From positions 13,828,501-13,892,500 of the forward strand of contig OZ018417.1 of NCBI GenBank assembly GCA_963969595.1: a stretch of DNA of 64,000 bases. The letters run 5' to 3'. The position numbers and the translations under genes are program-made. Within the stretch, counting starts at the first letter, position 1. Every line of letters starts with the position of its first letter. This document shows positions 45,843 to 58,187 of this stretch, one piece after another. The DNA is from Neckera pumila. Taxonomy: Eukaryota > Streptophyta > Bryopsida > Hypnales > Neckeraceae. The notes under the pieces were generated by a model. The model did not search any database. It was not told where the DNA came from and saw only the letters and a list, made by a program, of their open reading frames with translations.

Positions 45843-46280
45843 TCAATACCTTAAATATGGCTGTTTGTTTGTTTGTTTGTTTTGTTTTGTTTGTTTTGTT
45901 TGTAACGTTGAGATCTCCCGGACCGTGCATCCCCCGGCCGCGTGCTTGGTACCATCGGAAAGCTCTCACCGAGGAGGGGTGCACCAGCTTGGTTTTGTGG
46001 CGTTTGGAGCGGTGGTGCGAAAGTTATTGAATTTCAAAGTATTTATTGATTAAAAAATTAGAAAATTACTTTTACTTTGATTTTGGTGGCGTTCTTGGTA
46101 CTGGGAGTGGAACCGGGAGTGGAATCGGGAGTGGAACTAGAAGTGGATGAAAATTGGGCCAACGGCACAGGGCTACTGGGAGTGGAACCAGGAATAGAAC
46201 TGGGAGTAGAATTGGAAATAGAACCAGGAGTGGAACCGGGAGTAGATGAAAATTGGGCCAACGGCACAGGGCCACACTAG
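45843..46280 (-). repeat. Family X repeat, well preserved
   Basis: ACCTTAAATATGGCTGTTTG, (TTTG)n, the core with CATCCCCCGGCCGCGTGC and GAGGAGGGGTGCACCAGC, then degenerate 12-bp units (GGAGTGGAACCG) and GGCACAGGGCCACACTAG. The two blocks of 12-bp units each end in GATGAAAATTGGGCCAACGG. Confidence 0.75.
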
Positions 46281-49195
46281 TATTGTAAATAGAAAGAAAT
46301 GTGAATAGGACTTTATTTTTAAAATGTAAAACTTTACAGGAAATAATTAAGGATGATGTCATCTCATCATGCTCCTTGTTGAATTAGTATAAGATCATGT
46401 GAATCATGGACGGTTGTGGGAGTCGTAACTTTTTTGTGGCATGCTAAAATTATTGAGCTGGATTCAGATTTAGAATGTATACCAAGGGCAACTATAGTTA
46501 GGATGACCTAGCTAATCCTCTATCATTATAACATTATGACATGCTTTTTCAATTCTTCTCAAAATTTTGATTGGTTGTAATTGAAAGTCAATCTTTCAAT
46601 TTGATGAGGTTAGGATTAGGATTTAGTACTGTATTCAAATTGAATTTCAAGCTCATCCAAGTTCTTTACATATTAAACTTAGTCATACTTTGTTTGATTG
46701 ATTATTCATAAAAATAAATGAGCTATTGATTGGATGTGATGAATTTAGAATTTGAATGAAATATTGCTTATTTTATTTTATAGGTGGATTTTGATTTCCA
46801 AGTTAGCAATGTAGGATTAATGTAGGCATGAAGTTCAAATTAATTTGTAAACGATTTTCAAATATTTGTACTATTTCATAAGTTTAATGCTAAATTGAAT
46901 GTCATCTATTGATGAACCCCTCAATGCCCAAGGCCTCCTTTGAGCTTTATGGATTTTGCTCTAAACTAATCAAAAAGCCAAATTTTTGATAATTTTTATT
47001 AGTTTTTAAAAATTAAACTAAATATAATATTATAGATCACTCTAGAAAAGAAAATACATCAATATTAGAAATGGATTGAAAGATTATGATATCTGATCAC
47101 AAGGGGATTATAAACTTGAAAGTAAATAAAAATCTTTCAATTTTGTTTTCACAAATCAAATCTGAAATATTTGTGGTCATGAAAAAAGTATGAGTTTAAA
47201 GAATGTAATATACATAAACATAACCAATTATAATTGCTTCTCAAAATCTACTCTATAATTTTTTTGAATAACTTTCTAATGTGATTTTTTCTCTTAGATT
47301 CCAATGTAAATGAAGTCTCAATCATGTCCAAGAGCCCTTAACACTAGAAAATCAAGATTTGCAATGCACACCTTTCAGACTAGCACAAAATCCTGAATTC
47401 AATAAATATTAATTTTGATAAAACAAAAACCAGTTTTTTGTTGACTGATTAATTATTCATACAAAAGTTTGTTGATTGGCTATTCAGACAAACAAGTTTT
47501 TCTCAAAAATCAAAATCAAAATTTTGATGTTTAAAAAAGACTTTTATAACGGTTATAATGGATATTCTACCAAAATTATTAAAAATAATTTTTCTTGTAA
47601 GATATTATTTAACCTTAAATTTTTTGTCAACATGAAATATGGTACCTTAGACATATAGGGATTAAAGTCTATGACTTGATATGTGGATATTACTGAAACC
47701 AACAATGTAGTTGAAAAAAGTAAACTTGTTGGTAATGAGTTATTTGTTGATTAATTGACTATTTATTCAAAAAAAATTTTTATAGTAGTTTCAAAATTTA
47801 ACCAAATATTCCATTTGGTTTATGTTATTTTGGTGGCACATTTCAACATTGATGATATCAAAAGGCGCAGTTGTACACAAATGTTCGTGACGCATGCTAT
47901 GTTCTTTCATGTTCATTTTCTTTAAAATTATGTAATCATTAACTAGGGTCATTTTGTAAAAAATTGATATAGTAAGAAGGTGTTTGTATCTTCAAACTTT
48001 GAAATACAACAAATTATGTGAAGATTCTAAACAATTCATAGCTCACTTGCTAGATTCGGATGTATGGATCTTAATTTTAGGTGACTAATTGTTAAATTTG
48101 AGTAAAATCTAACCATACAACAATATACCAAGATATATGCTTGAGACAATAATAGGATCAATGTTATAGTGTAGTCTAGAATGTTGTAAGGTTGAGGCAC
48201 CCACTCCCGACCAATGACCCATTCCCGACCTATAGATGCATGTATTTTTACCAAACTCAGAATGTTTTGTTTTTTCCTTTTCAAGGTTGGAACTAATAAA
48301 TACATGACACATGTCCCAAGTTGTGAGAAAGAAAGTAGAAAATAATGATTAGGAAAAAAGTTATTGAATGATCGGCATTAGAAGAGTCTAGAGGTTGGCC
48401 ACGGGTCTAGAGCAGTTTTTGCCTCCCAAAATTCATAGTAATTTTAGTTCAAGAAATAAAATTACCAAATTTTTCGCAATCCTTGTCATTTCTATCCATG
48501 TACGTCTAAAAAACATTTGTTTTGCCTTCACTACTCCAGATCATGTTGGAATTCCTTATTCGGTCGGTTATGGGTGGCTCTACCTTAACTATAGTTTTGA
48601 AAAATCCAATGTAGATTTTGAAATAATTCTTGTTGGCTCTTTTCTTTCAATTAAAATATTACTTAAGATAATTTCAAGTAATTTTAATCAAATATTGCAA
48701 GAAAAGGACGTTTCAAGTATCATATTTTTTGAATAAAATATTACTATATATATTTGTAATTATTCAATCCTACAGTTCAACTTGAATTTTGGACGTTAGT
48801 TCATAATTATTGCTAAGTTTTAAAAATTGATTTCTTTTAATTGTGCAATTGAAGATGCTGTGACACTTTTCAAGGTACATATTTTTTAAGCATATTTTTT
48901 CACTTTTATTAAACTTAAAAAAGAGATCATCAAAACTAACTGGAATGAAAACCAATCTAATTCAAAAACTATTTATTAAGATAGAAGAACTTAAAATGAA
49001 TTATTAAGATACAAGTGCAAATAATAAACTTAAACTAAAAAACAATTTTGAAAATATCTATATGCAAGTTGTCCAAAATGATCTAAATATACATGTGCAT
49101 AAATACAGAAACAACTTAGGATACTTTTAAAGTTGAAATTTAGAGTTCATAATATATCTATATATATTTAAAAGTTTTTATGTATCAATATCTCT
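46281..49195. other. 2.9-kb AT-rich spacer without recognised genes
   Basis: No coding signal. A 113-codon frame at 48395-48736 starts with TTG rather than ATG and shows no domain. No element ends seen. Confidence 0.5.
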
Positions 49196-49443
49196 ACCTT
49201 AAATCAGGTTATTTGTTTTTTTGTTTGTTTATTATGGTGAGATCTCTTGGACCGTACATCCCCCAATCGTGTTCTTGGTACTGTTGGAAAGCCCTCAACA
49301 AGGAGGGATGCACGGACTTTGTTTTGTGGTGTTTGAACCTGCGGTGTGAAAGTTATTAAATTTCTAAATTTTTATGAACTAAACAATTCGAGAATTATTT
49401 TTTCTTTGATTTTATTATATTGTAGCAATGGCACAGGGCAAGC
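49196..49443 (-). repeat. Family X repeat, degraded, upstream of RPL27a
   Basis: CTACCTTAAATC start, short TTTG run, GATCTCTTGGACCGTACATC and TTCTTGGTACTGTTGGAAAG core, end CAATGGCACAGGGCA. The 12-bp units are absent. Confidence 0.6.
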
Positions 49444-49679
49444 TAATCTTTATCTATACCTATGTATAAAGCATGATTTCAATAACCAATATATTAAAAA
49501 ATAGTCTCATGTGGAGTTGTTTAAGTGGAAGGTACCGGTTTTCTTCAAACTATTAGAGGTTGACGAATATCTGACGTTTCTCATTCATTCAAAAATCAAA
49601 ATCGGTCTCGTAATCGGAGCCGTAGATATCCATTACAGACTGTGGACGGCTTGGATGCAATGCCATCGCAGGATGGATC

Positions 49680-49706
49680 TGGGCCGTCCGACGGAAAATT
49701 AGGGTT
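49680..49706 (+). promoter_or_regulatory. Site II and telo-box-like elements of the RPL27a promoter
   Basis: TGGGCC (49680-49685) is a site II motif (TGGGCY). TTAGGGTT (49699-49706) is a telo-box-like motif, 14 bp further down and about 104 bp before the start codon. This pairing is characteristic of plant ribosomal-protein gene promoters and serves growth-linked, co-ordinated expression. Confidence 0.7.
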
Positions 49707-49809
49707 CGGAGCTCACAAAGGCTGAGGTTCTGTGCTACATCGGTCTCTTTGTTTGCTTTCCTGTGGTATACTCGGAGGAGCTCCGAGAGACAACGCCAGG
49801 AACGTCGCC

Positions 49810-50250
49810 ATGACGACCCGACTGAAGAAGAACAGGAAGAAAAGAGGACACGTGAGCGCCGGGCACGGGCGTGTGGGCAAGCACCGCAAGCATCCGGGAG
49901 GTCGTGGTAATGCCGGAGGTATGCACCACCACCGGATTCTCTTTGACAAGTACCATCCAGGATACTTCGGCAAGGTTGGCATGAGGTACTTCCACAAGAC
50001 GATGAACAAGTTCCACTGCCCTATTGTCAACATTGATAAGTTGTGGTCTTTGGTGCCGACGGCCGTGAAGGAGAAGGTGAATGGAGACAGCAGCGCTCCT
50101 CTCCTGGATGTCACTCAGCACGGGTTTTTCAAGGTTCTCGGAAAGGGTGACTTGCCGACGCAGCCGATGGTCGTGAAGGCCAAGTTCTTCTCCAAGCTGG
50201 CTGAGAAGAAGATCAAGGAGGCCGGGGGTGCGGTCATTTTGACTGCTTAG
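49810..50250 (+). CDS. RPL27A: 60S ribosomal protein L27a (uL15)
   Basis: A 146-residue protein, the normal length for plant L27a, in one exon, as in Arabidopsis. It belongs to the large cytosolic ribosomal subunit. The N-terminus, [20 protein letters not shown], with [15 protein letters not shown] and [20 protein letters not shown] after it, is the strongly conserved basic, glycine-rich rRNA-binding extension of eukaryotic uL15. [16 protein letters not shown] and [15 protein letters not shown] form the globular part. I chose the ATG at 49810: the open frame continues upstream but has no earlier ATG in the 78 bases shown open, and the protein then starts exactly like its relatives. The coding region is GC-richer than its flanks. 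No damage is visible, so it is probably an active copy. Confidence 0.97.
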   Translation: MTTRLKKNRKKRGHVSAGHGRVGKHRKHPGGRGNAGGMHHHRILFDKYHPGYFGKVGMRYFHKTMNKFHCPIVNIDKLWSLVPTAVKEKVNGDSSAPLLDVTQHGFFKVLGKGDLPTQPMVVKAKFFSKLAEKKIKEAGGAVILTA

Positions 50251-52318
50251 GGTTTGACATCGGACCTTGAATTAGGGTTTTAAGCAGAGCTGATGATGCT
50301 TTGTTGTGGTGCCTCTTGGCTTCCCCTGAAATGGAAGCTCTAATTTACAGAGACCTCGTGTTCTTGTTTCACTCTAAATCTGAGGTTTCCTTGATTATTG
50401 CATTCCTGCTTTCTTAAAGACTTTCACAGTTCCTGTCTGTTGTGCTTAAGAGTTGCCATAGCATTTCGTACAATGAATCATCTCTACCTTCCCCCGCCGG
50501 ACAGTACTGTATTCAAGCCAATCGGCGTCGTCTGCAGTTTTTCTTTATGTATCAGCAATGAATTTTATTTCTCGGAGTTGAATTTTTAGGGTTCAATTTT
50601 AGGGTTTGCTTCTGGCAGAACCTGGCGAACTACCGAATGGTACAGTGTCCTCCCATTGAGGATTTCCAACTTACAATTAGGTTGAGGTTACCAATTATGG
50701 CGAAGTTTACAAAATGCTTTTGTTCATTTGGTAGTGACAATCCAATTTGTGACTATTTACAATAGATTTAACATATTTGCTGAAAAAATGACTGAAACTA
50801 TTGCATTTTCCTCTTTAAATTTTGTGGTAGCATGTGCTTGATCAGACTATTTAGTTACATTTGGCGGTATCTTGCCAAAGAAGGAAATGACATACGTAGT
50901 TGTGAGTTCAAGGCTTTGAAATCCACCTGCGACAATAGCAAAGGGGTGCCACTTTAGATTGCAGTTAGAAGCAACGAGCTTGGTAACTGGTGTAATTATT
51001 ATTTTATTCCAGTTACTTCCATAGAATATGAGCATGAATGATGAGGACAGGGATGCTTAAAATCTCTAAGAAAATCCCTAACCCCGACACTAAGTATTCT
51101 CTTGATCATTTGATGTATCTGGATGTAGGGTTTTATATCCTAGCGTCAGTTTTCTTAATTTGTTGGTTTTGGCTATATTTACCTTACAAATAGGAGAAGT
51201 CTTTGAATAGGTAGTTCTATAATTTTTAGAAACCTTGTGAATTGGTTACAAATCTTCATAGATGCATGGTGTAGTAGTAGGCCGAAAGTGTTTTGTAGGT
51301 GATGCCCAAATCCATTTGATGCACATGAAGAAATGACACTACTACTAGTAGTAGTATCCAAACATGCCATAGTAAATAACTTGTAAGGGTATCTAGAATG
51401 AACCACTTGTAAGAGCGCCACCTCCACAATACTATAAGTATAACCATTCACTACCTAAAATGACCCCAACTCTACCTTGTACTTGTCTTTCTAATATTTA
51501 TCATTTTGGATATCCTTCTTTTGTTCAATTTCGCATCAAAAATAGGTATTAGTTTTAGGTCGATTTTAGGTTTGGTTATTTTAAAAGAAAAGAGCTTTTT
51601 GGAATGTCACTTTTACAGAAGCAATAATGTAGTACGAATTTGAATTCGTAGCCTTTGTGACAATCTAAAGCAGAAGCATCCAAAATCTTTTTTTTTGTCC
51701 CTACTTGATGTTCCTAAATTTTTTGCAATAGATATTTGGTTTTGTTGTATAATAGAATTAATTTAAATTCATACAAACCCCCTACTGTTTGATGGTGCCT
51801 CTTTCTATTTCAATTCAAGAATGCATTCAAATTTTAAAGTTATTTATCCTTAAGTTCCTAAATCTTTTCTTGAATTTTGCATATTTTTGCTTATATCTTT
51901 AAAAGTATAAATTGACATGAATGTAATCAAAATTGTCTTACAAAAAATGTGGTTTTAAAAAAGTCAAGCATCTGTTTGGATGAATGAAAAATTTCGTGGT
52001 AAAAAAAAATCCTTGCAACCTCTGTATTTATTTTCCAAAATTGGGACGTCAAAATGTTGCAACGATGCATCAATGAAGAGTTGTCCAATGAATGACTTTG
52101 TCTCATAGAGGATAGGAAAATGCAATTTTTCATCCTATATTTTTTTTGTAAGAGGTGCTTGAATACATGTTTTGAGAATGGTGTTAAATATTGCCTCATT
52201 GTGGTATTTTTGGCTTTTCTACATAAAAAGATGCTCGATTCATGATCACCATGTAGGATATTTTAACATCTTCTAGGTCTTCATTTATGGCATGAATTTG
52301 AGTCATGAAAATAATCTA
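50251..52318. other. 3' region of RPL27a and spacer
   Basis: Three TTAGGGTTT-like motifs follow the stop within 350 bp. Beyond that it is AT-rich with no gene supported. A (CTA/TAG) palindromic run lies near 51340-51360. Confidence 0.45.
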
Positions 52319-52750
52319 TACCTTAAATTTGGCTGTTTGTTTGTTTGTTTGTTTGTTTGTTTGTTTGTTTGTTTGTTTGTTTGTTTGTTTGTTTGTTTGT
52401 TTGTTTGTTTGTTTGTTTGTTTGTTTTGTTTTGTTTTGTTTTGTTTGTAGCGTGGACAACTTCCTGACCGTGCATCCCCCGGCCGCGTGCTTGGTACCGT
52501 CAGAAAGCTCTCGCCGAGGAGGGGTGCACCAGCTTGGTTTCGTGGCGTTTGGAGTGGTGGTGCAAAAGTTATTGAATTTCAAAGTATTTATTGATTAAAA
52601 AATTAGAAAATTACTTTTACTTTGATTTTGGTGGCGTTCTTGGTACTGGGAGTGGAACCGGGAGTAGAACTGGGAGTAGAATCGGAAGTAGAACCAGGAG
52701 TGGAACCGGGAGTAGATGAAAATTGGGCCAACGGCACAGGGTCACACTAG
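52319..52750 (-). repeat. Family X repeat with a long (GTTT)n microsatellite
   Basis: ACCTTAAATTTGGCTGTTTG, then about 115 bp of GTTT units (about 52334-52448, turning into GTTTT), then the conserved core and 12-bp units, ending GGCACAGGGTCACACTAG. Reading frames through the GTTT run are artefacts. Confidence 0.8.
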
Positions 52751-53227
52751 TCTTTTCTGAATTTGAGTCCAACTACTAAATTGAGGAATATCAAGTTTAA
52801 TTCCTATTCCAATTTTAAAATTTTAAAAGACCTAAAATCCAAAATTTAATTCCAGTTTGAACTTTTTAACCTATTATTATGGAATATTAATTTCCTAGTC
52901 TTAGAATGATTTAGTAAACGTTTTTGCATTACGATATTTTAAGATTTTTGGAGCATATTGTATTTGATATGAATTTTTTTTCAAACAAAATTTCAAATTC
53001 CCACAATTAAATCTGAAAATTTTAGGACATATACAAGACATGTCACTAGATCTCTGAAAACTGAAAACTGAAAACTGAAAAATTAAAAATTAAAAAATTA
53101 GAAAGTTAAAAAAGAAGAACTTTGGAGATTGAAAAAGTGGACATGGGCCCGTTCTTTCAGGATTACGGCGGTAGGTTAGGTACCTATCTATTGCCGCGCT
53201 AAGGTCCCAAGCGCGTGCTTCTTGGCT

Positions 53228-53248
53228 ATGGCGAAGCTTGCCGGATAG
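53228..53248 (+). CDS. Six-codon upstream ORF in the HINT leader
   Basis: ATG-GCG-AAG-CTT-GCC-GGA-TAG lies 74 bases before the HINT start codon. A further out-of-frame ATG at 53285 overlaps the main start. If the transcript begins upstream, these would lower translation of the main frame. The transcription start is unknown. Confidence 0.4.
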   Translation: MAKLAG

Positions 53249-53321
53249 ATCGGAAGGGCGACACGGGCAAGCACTTGAAATCGTATGGACGGATTATGTG
53301 CGAGTTGGAATTTTCTTTGCG

Positions 53322-56300
53322 ATGGCGCCGTGGAAGTGGTTGTTTCCGGAGGGGAAGAAGCCTCAGGATTGCCCATTTTGTATTCTGGCCTCGGGATCAG
53401 CCGAAGGCCGCACTCCCAATGTGTTGTTCCAGGTCCGGAAAACTAGCAATCTATAACTCTCTCTCTCTTGTTCATCTTTCAGTCTTTTCGCATTCATATA
53501 CATTTTTTTGCAATCTTTCGGTGGATCCGAGACAGAATGATTGAGGAGTCGCTGTAATTTTGGAACTCTACACAGAGGTAGGGATAGGGTTTAGGGTGAC
53601 TATATTTGAGATGGAAGATTTCCAGGGTTTTGAAAGTCGGAGGATTCACCCTCTCTCCACTTTGTGTAGTCAGAATTTATGACCTAGCTTACCTGACACA
53701 GACAACTTTCGTATGATCTTAGAGAGAAGCTGTAGATGCCTCCGAAGGTTCAGAGTATGTCAGTGTTCGTTCTGACTACTGTTGCTCCTTCTTTTTCTCG
53801 TCCATCCTTGAACCTGACTCTTCTCTTAGCGGACCATGGGATTCGTGGTTCTAAAATGACCAATTGGATTGATCATATGTTGAATCATATAATTCGGATC
53901 GGCGCAAATTTCGTATCACCAGAATCAGGGTAGAGCTTTATTTGTGTTGGTAAAATAAAATGGGAAAAAAGAAATTAAAAATTGGACAGAAGAAATTCTC
54001 CATATAGTATGTCCTACGCAAGATTGCCAACAAAACATAAGACGCAATTTTAGGCCTTTGGTTCCTAAGGGGTCAAGTTGGCTGGCACTCCATTGGGGTT
54101 GCTCCTCTGCGTCGAAATTTGTTGTGGCTGTTAACACAAGTTTTGATAGACTTCATGAGAAGCTGTCAATAATACTAATCGTATTGCTGTAGCTTCGATT
54201 CTGATGCTGATTGTATCTTAGTTCCTTTAGTCGTCTTTTGCAACAAAATATACACCACATTATACGAAGCTGCTCACCAATTGCATGCAATTGATGAGCA
54301 GTTCAATGCGCAGTTGAAGTGGTATGGTGAAAAGTAGTTTGCGAAAACTTGTACGATCAGATTGGATAAATGGTCTTGTAGCAATGCCTTCAGGAATTGG
54401 AAGTTGAGCGTGCCATTGTTTTTTGACAAAAGTGAACCGCTTTGACTACAGGATGAGCAAATAGTTGTCTTCGTTGATCGCAATCCGTCTGCCTATAGGT
54501 GGGTGACTGCATCGGTAAGGCCCGATCCTGTTGAGTATACCATAGTGCAATAATGCTAGAAGCTGTTCTGAAATTCCTGCTAATGTTGGTATGTTTCAAT
54601 CATTCTGTTTCCTATATTTTAGGAGTTTTGTTTTTGTACTTCCACATGACATGTGGACCAAAGCAATAGTCTAAAATTGCAACTGCATTGAGTTGTATGG
54701 GGTAACCGCCGATAGACGCACATGTGTTCTGATTATTAATAAATATTGATTATAAATTAATTAAAATATAATTTCTGATGGAATCAATATTTTGAACTAA
54801 TGGATTATATGTGTTTTAATACTATGATATATTATAAAGGGGTCTTTATTACGCTATAATATTATAATTGTGGTATTTAAATAAGCATTGAAGTTTTGTA
54901 TATCTTTGATGAAGTTTTAGGCAATTGGAATCGTATCAGTGGAGAATGACTGAAAAAGAAAAGTCATTACTTTTCAAAACTGTCTAGCTTTGCCTTAATA
55001 TTGTTGAGGAAATTGAAGAGAAGAAAGAGGAAACTCCAAAGTTATTTTAGACTGTTTTGCAGTTCGTCTGAATCCTTTTCTGCTGGTTGATCTTCGTAGG
55101 CATTACCTTGTGATACCGAATAACCACATCAAGACTGTCAAAGATCTTCGACCTGGCGAAGCAGATTATGCCTTGGGTAAGCAATCAACCTGAATCTAGA
55201 GTAGAGAAGTTTTATCCTGCGTCTATCTTGCGAAATCCTAACTGTGGAGATCGACCAATTTGGCAGTCGCTATGCAGAGTATATCACTAAAGGTAGAGGT
55301 CACTGTTTGCGTCACTTTAAGCACTGAAATTAACACGTAGGAGTTTTTTTGGGGAGACCACTGCAGAAATGTGGAGAGTTCACTTCGGGTGCAAGAGCCG
55401 GATTTTCTTGACATCAAATTTTGATCATTTTGTATGAATTGCTCATACAGTTAGATTGTAAACCACTATAAGTGATTTGAAACTATTTCCCCTCAAAGAT
55501 AACTGGTTGCAGACAATCAACCCAGTCTTGATTATACCCAACTTTTTAATTGAAGGCCATGCAAGTGTATCCTCTGCCTTACGTGTGCATTTGATAAGTG
55601 CAGTATCTCATATGCTCAAGCTAGGGAGGTCAACGTTGCAGCGTGACGCGCCCGATGCTCCTAACTACAGGTTCAGCCTGCTTACTTTTGATGGATTCCA
55701 TTATTTTTTTTGCGATCGCCTATACACTGTCCTGATTTTAGCGTGCCAGTAAATACTTCATCGGTTTGCTGTCTGTCTGAGAATGGCCTTCATCCTAACT
55801 CAGCACTTTATTTGCAGATTTGGCTTTCACAAGCCTCCTTTCAACAGTGTCGACCATCTTCATCTTCACTGCATGGCCCTTCCTTACAATTCTGTGTAAG
55901 ATCGTGGTCTCTCTACCAGCTTTTCATATCAAAGATTCCCCTTTTAGATTTTCAAATGGTTCATGGTAAATTAATGTTAATCAACCAGAACATTAGATCA
56001 AGACTACAATAATGATCATTTAACTTCGAGTTAATGTTGACTTCATGTTAACAGTTGCCAATATAACATCAAGGACACTAACATTGCACTAACAATTAAT
56101 TATCAGCATTTGCATTACTAGAGCATCAACTTAACATTACCTCAACCTGAGTAATAGATGAATTTAATGCCTATGACCTAAATTTTAAAACTGTGCCAAT
56201 CTTTTGTGATGTTTTTATTCGAAATAATTGTGTTCCACTTGGCTTAGATGTAAGGGGAATGTGATTAATTTTACCCTTCCGAAGTTATTACTGAACTAAC

Positions 56301-56455
56301 AATTTGATGTTTTCAGATGGAGGCGGATGAAATATGTTGGTTTAGGTTGGTGGGGTGCGTATGTTAGTGTTGAGCGAGTACTGCAATACTTGGATCCTGG
56401 GAAGGGCATGAAAGCAGGGGTTCCATTGCGTGACCAACCGGAGGCTCCTGTATGA
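53322..56455 (+). CDS. HINT4: Histidine triad (HIT) nucleotide-binding protein, HINT4-like, six exons
   Basis: Exons 53322-53432, 54452-54498, 55100-55176, 55604-55670, 55818-55895 and 56317-56455 join in phase with GT-AG boundaries to give 172 residues. No single open frame covers the gene, so it is easily missed. CPFC (17-20) matches the N-terminal cysteine pair of HINT proteins. DEQIVVFVDRNPSA (38-51) and RHYLVIPNNHIKTVKDL (53-69) form the conserved core. FGFHKPPFNSVDHLHLHCMA (102-121) contains the HxHxH active site (H114, H116, H118), the nucleophile and ligands of nucleoside phosphoramidase-type hydrolases. The C-terminal KYVGLGWWGAYVSVERVLQY corresponds to the end of plant HINT4. The plant relative is reported to act on adenosine 5'-phosphosulfate. 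All key residues are present. The donor of exon 1 (AG|GTCCGG) is weak. Confidence 0.9.
53585..53598 (+). promoter_or_regulatory. Telomere-repeat-like motif in HINT intron 1
   Basis: TAGGGTTTAGGGTG contains the plant telomere heptamer TTTAGGG. In this position, within 300 bp of the start codon, it may act as a telo-box for expression. Inference only. Confidence 0.4.
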
Positions 56456-57849
56456 TTAGAGACACCTCGTCAGTGTCTCCCCTCGAATTCCGATCCTGAG
56501 CACCTGTTCTGACGCGCCATTATATGCGGGATCCATATATCATTGCACATGCCTCTGGCCAAGCAGCATGGGAGGTCACCAGTTGTAAGTCGCTGCCTCT
56601 GTCCCGAAATAAGTGTCCGAATTGGGACTCATGTTTTTTTCAGTAGATCGGAGATTCAGAGTAGGCCATTTGGGGACTTTCTTTTGGCCACTTTGATTCA
56701 TGTTTTGACGACCACATGCAATGTGGTTCATTGATTCTCGTGATATAATATTTGAACCCATTTGAATTATGAGTTTTACAGTATAGTGAATGAAATTGGT
56801 GTCAGAAGTTTCAGACATTTATTTTCAGACGGAGTAAGTTATTTGGAATTGACTTCCTCTGTTTGTCAAGCTGGTAACTTAGCGTTGGAGCGATGCTGCG
56901 GTTTGGGGTCCCAGTGTCCCACTCTGATTGTATGTTATTTATAATGAATAAAGCACCAGTCGCCTTCTGAAGTATCTGCCGTCATTTGGGGGCATCGAGA
57001 ATTATGTGCTGATATTGTACGTTCCTTCTGTTGATTGAGCAATGCAAATTCTTGTGCGGCGTTTGTCATTTCCTAGGAGAAAGACAAGTCCAAAGCTCAA
57101 ACCTCGTATAACTCAGTCATGAACCTTAGTACTGTAAGTTACATAAAAACTGACGTCAGTCGAGTGCAAGTAATAGAATAGGTGGCTACTAAGGATAAGG
57201 GAGATGCACCTGCTCTCTACTAACGTACTAACCTAGAAACACACACCTCGATGGTTAGAAAACCTATGTAAGGTAGACAAGCCTATTACCACCCTAATTT
57301 GCAATCTGAACATCTTGGGGCCAACTCCAAGAACGGCACATATTTTTCAAAGGGGTGCGCTTGTTTCATGAATCAAACCCAAGTGGAATTATAATTTTTT
57401 GATTAAAATGGTAATTTCTGTGAATTTTTGAAATGATCTAACCTAAAATTACAAAATTGCTTGTACATTGGAGTCATAAATGTCCTATAAACCACCCATA
57501 ACTACCTTTCCATGTATCCAATGGTATTTAATTATTCACTTAAGGATTGACACGTTATCCCTTGTTAGCATTAATGCAATGATTTTGTCAAAAAATGAAC
57601 GGATTTGGATATTTTTTTGGACAAAACTAAAGCCAAAAGTAGGATGACGGAATTGGATAGTGAACGGAATTGGGCTGGTTGACCTTATATGGTGTTGGTT
57701 TAGGGTAAATGGTTTTAGGGTTGGTCTACCTCTAAACCAATAGGAGGGTCACCTAATTTGTGCTTTCAAAATCGTATTTCAACAATCTACAAGGAGTCTA
57801 ACTCAGCAAGGTAGGGTACTCTGAAAGCAACCTCTAACACAAGGGTACA
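56456..57849. other. 3' region of HINT and spacer
   Basis: The first few hundred bases are probably 3' UTR. No further exon with HIT similarity is seen and no other gene is supported. Confidence 0.45.
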
Positions 57850-58075
57850 TTTTTCTTTCTTCAATGTACCAAGAGTGTACATTTAAGGAGGTGATCACTT
57901 TTTGTGACTACATAAGTTTCAAAATAAAAAAATTCATAACTAATTCCACAAAGGTCCAAAAAATATGAAACGACTTGGTTTAGATGCTAATTCCATTTTC
58001 TTTCCACCAAAATATACTGAAAATTGCTTCAAGGAGTTCAGCTTCCCCCTAAGTGTAATCAACTCTTGAAAGGTT
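57850..58075 (+). repeat. Dispersed repeat, copy 2 (see 5471-5705)
   Basis: Shares AAAAATTCATAACTAATTCC, TCCAAAAAAT, CTTGG, GATGCTAATTC and a closing TCAACTCTT with the first copy. Confidence 0.5.
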
Positions 58076-58187
58076 GCTTTAACAACAGACTACAGTAATG
58101 TAATTTCTATTACAGAAAGAAGTGTTATGTTGTATCCAATTTGGTACCAAACCTGCCAATTGTGAAGCCCGCTTATTCAAGAGGTGA

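Noticed and set aside
49732..49809. N-terminal extension of L27a
   Set aside because: The open frame upstream begins with GTG, not ATG; the protein from 49810 has exactly the family length and N-terminus.
52305..52598. 97-codon frame with CLFV repeats and its antisense
   Set aside because: Product of the GTTT microsatellite in a family X repeat.
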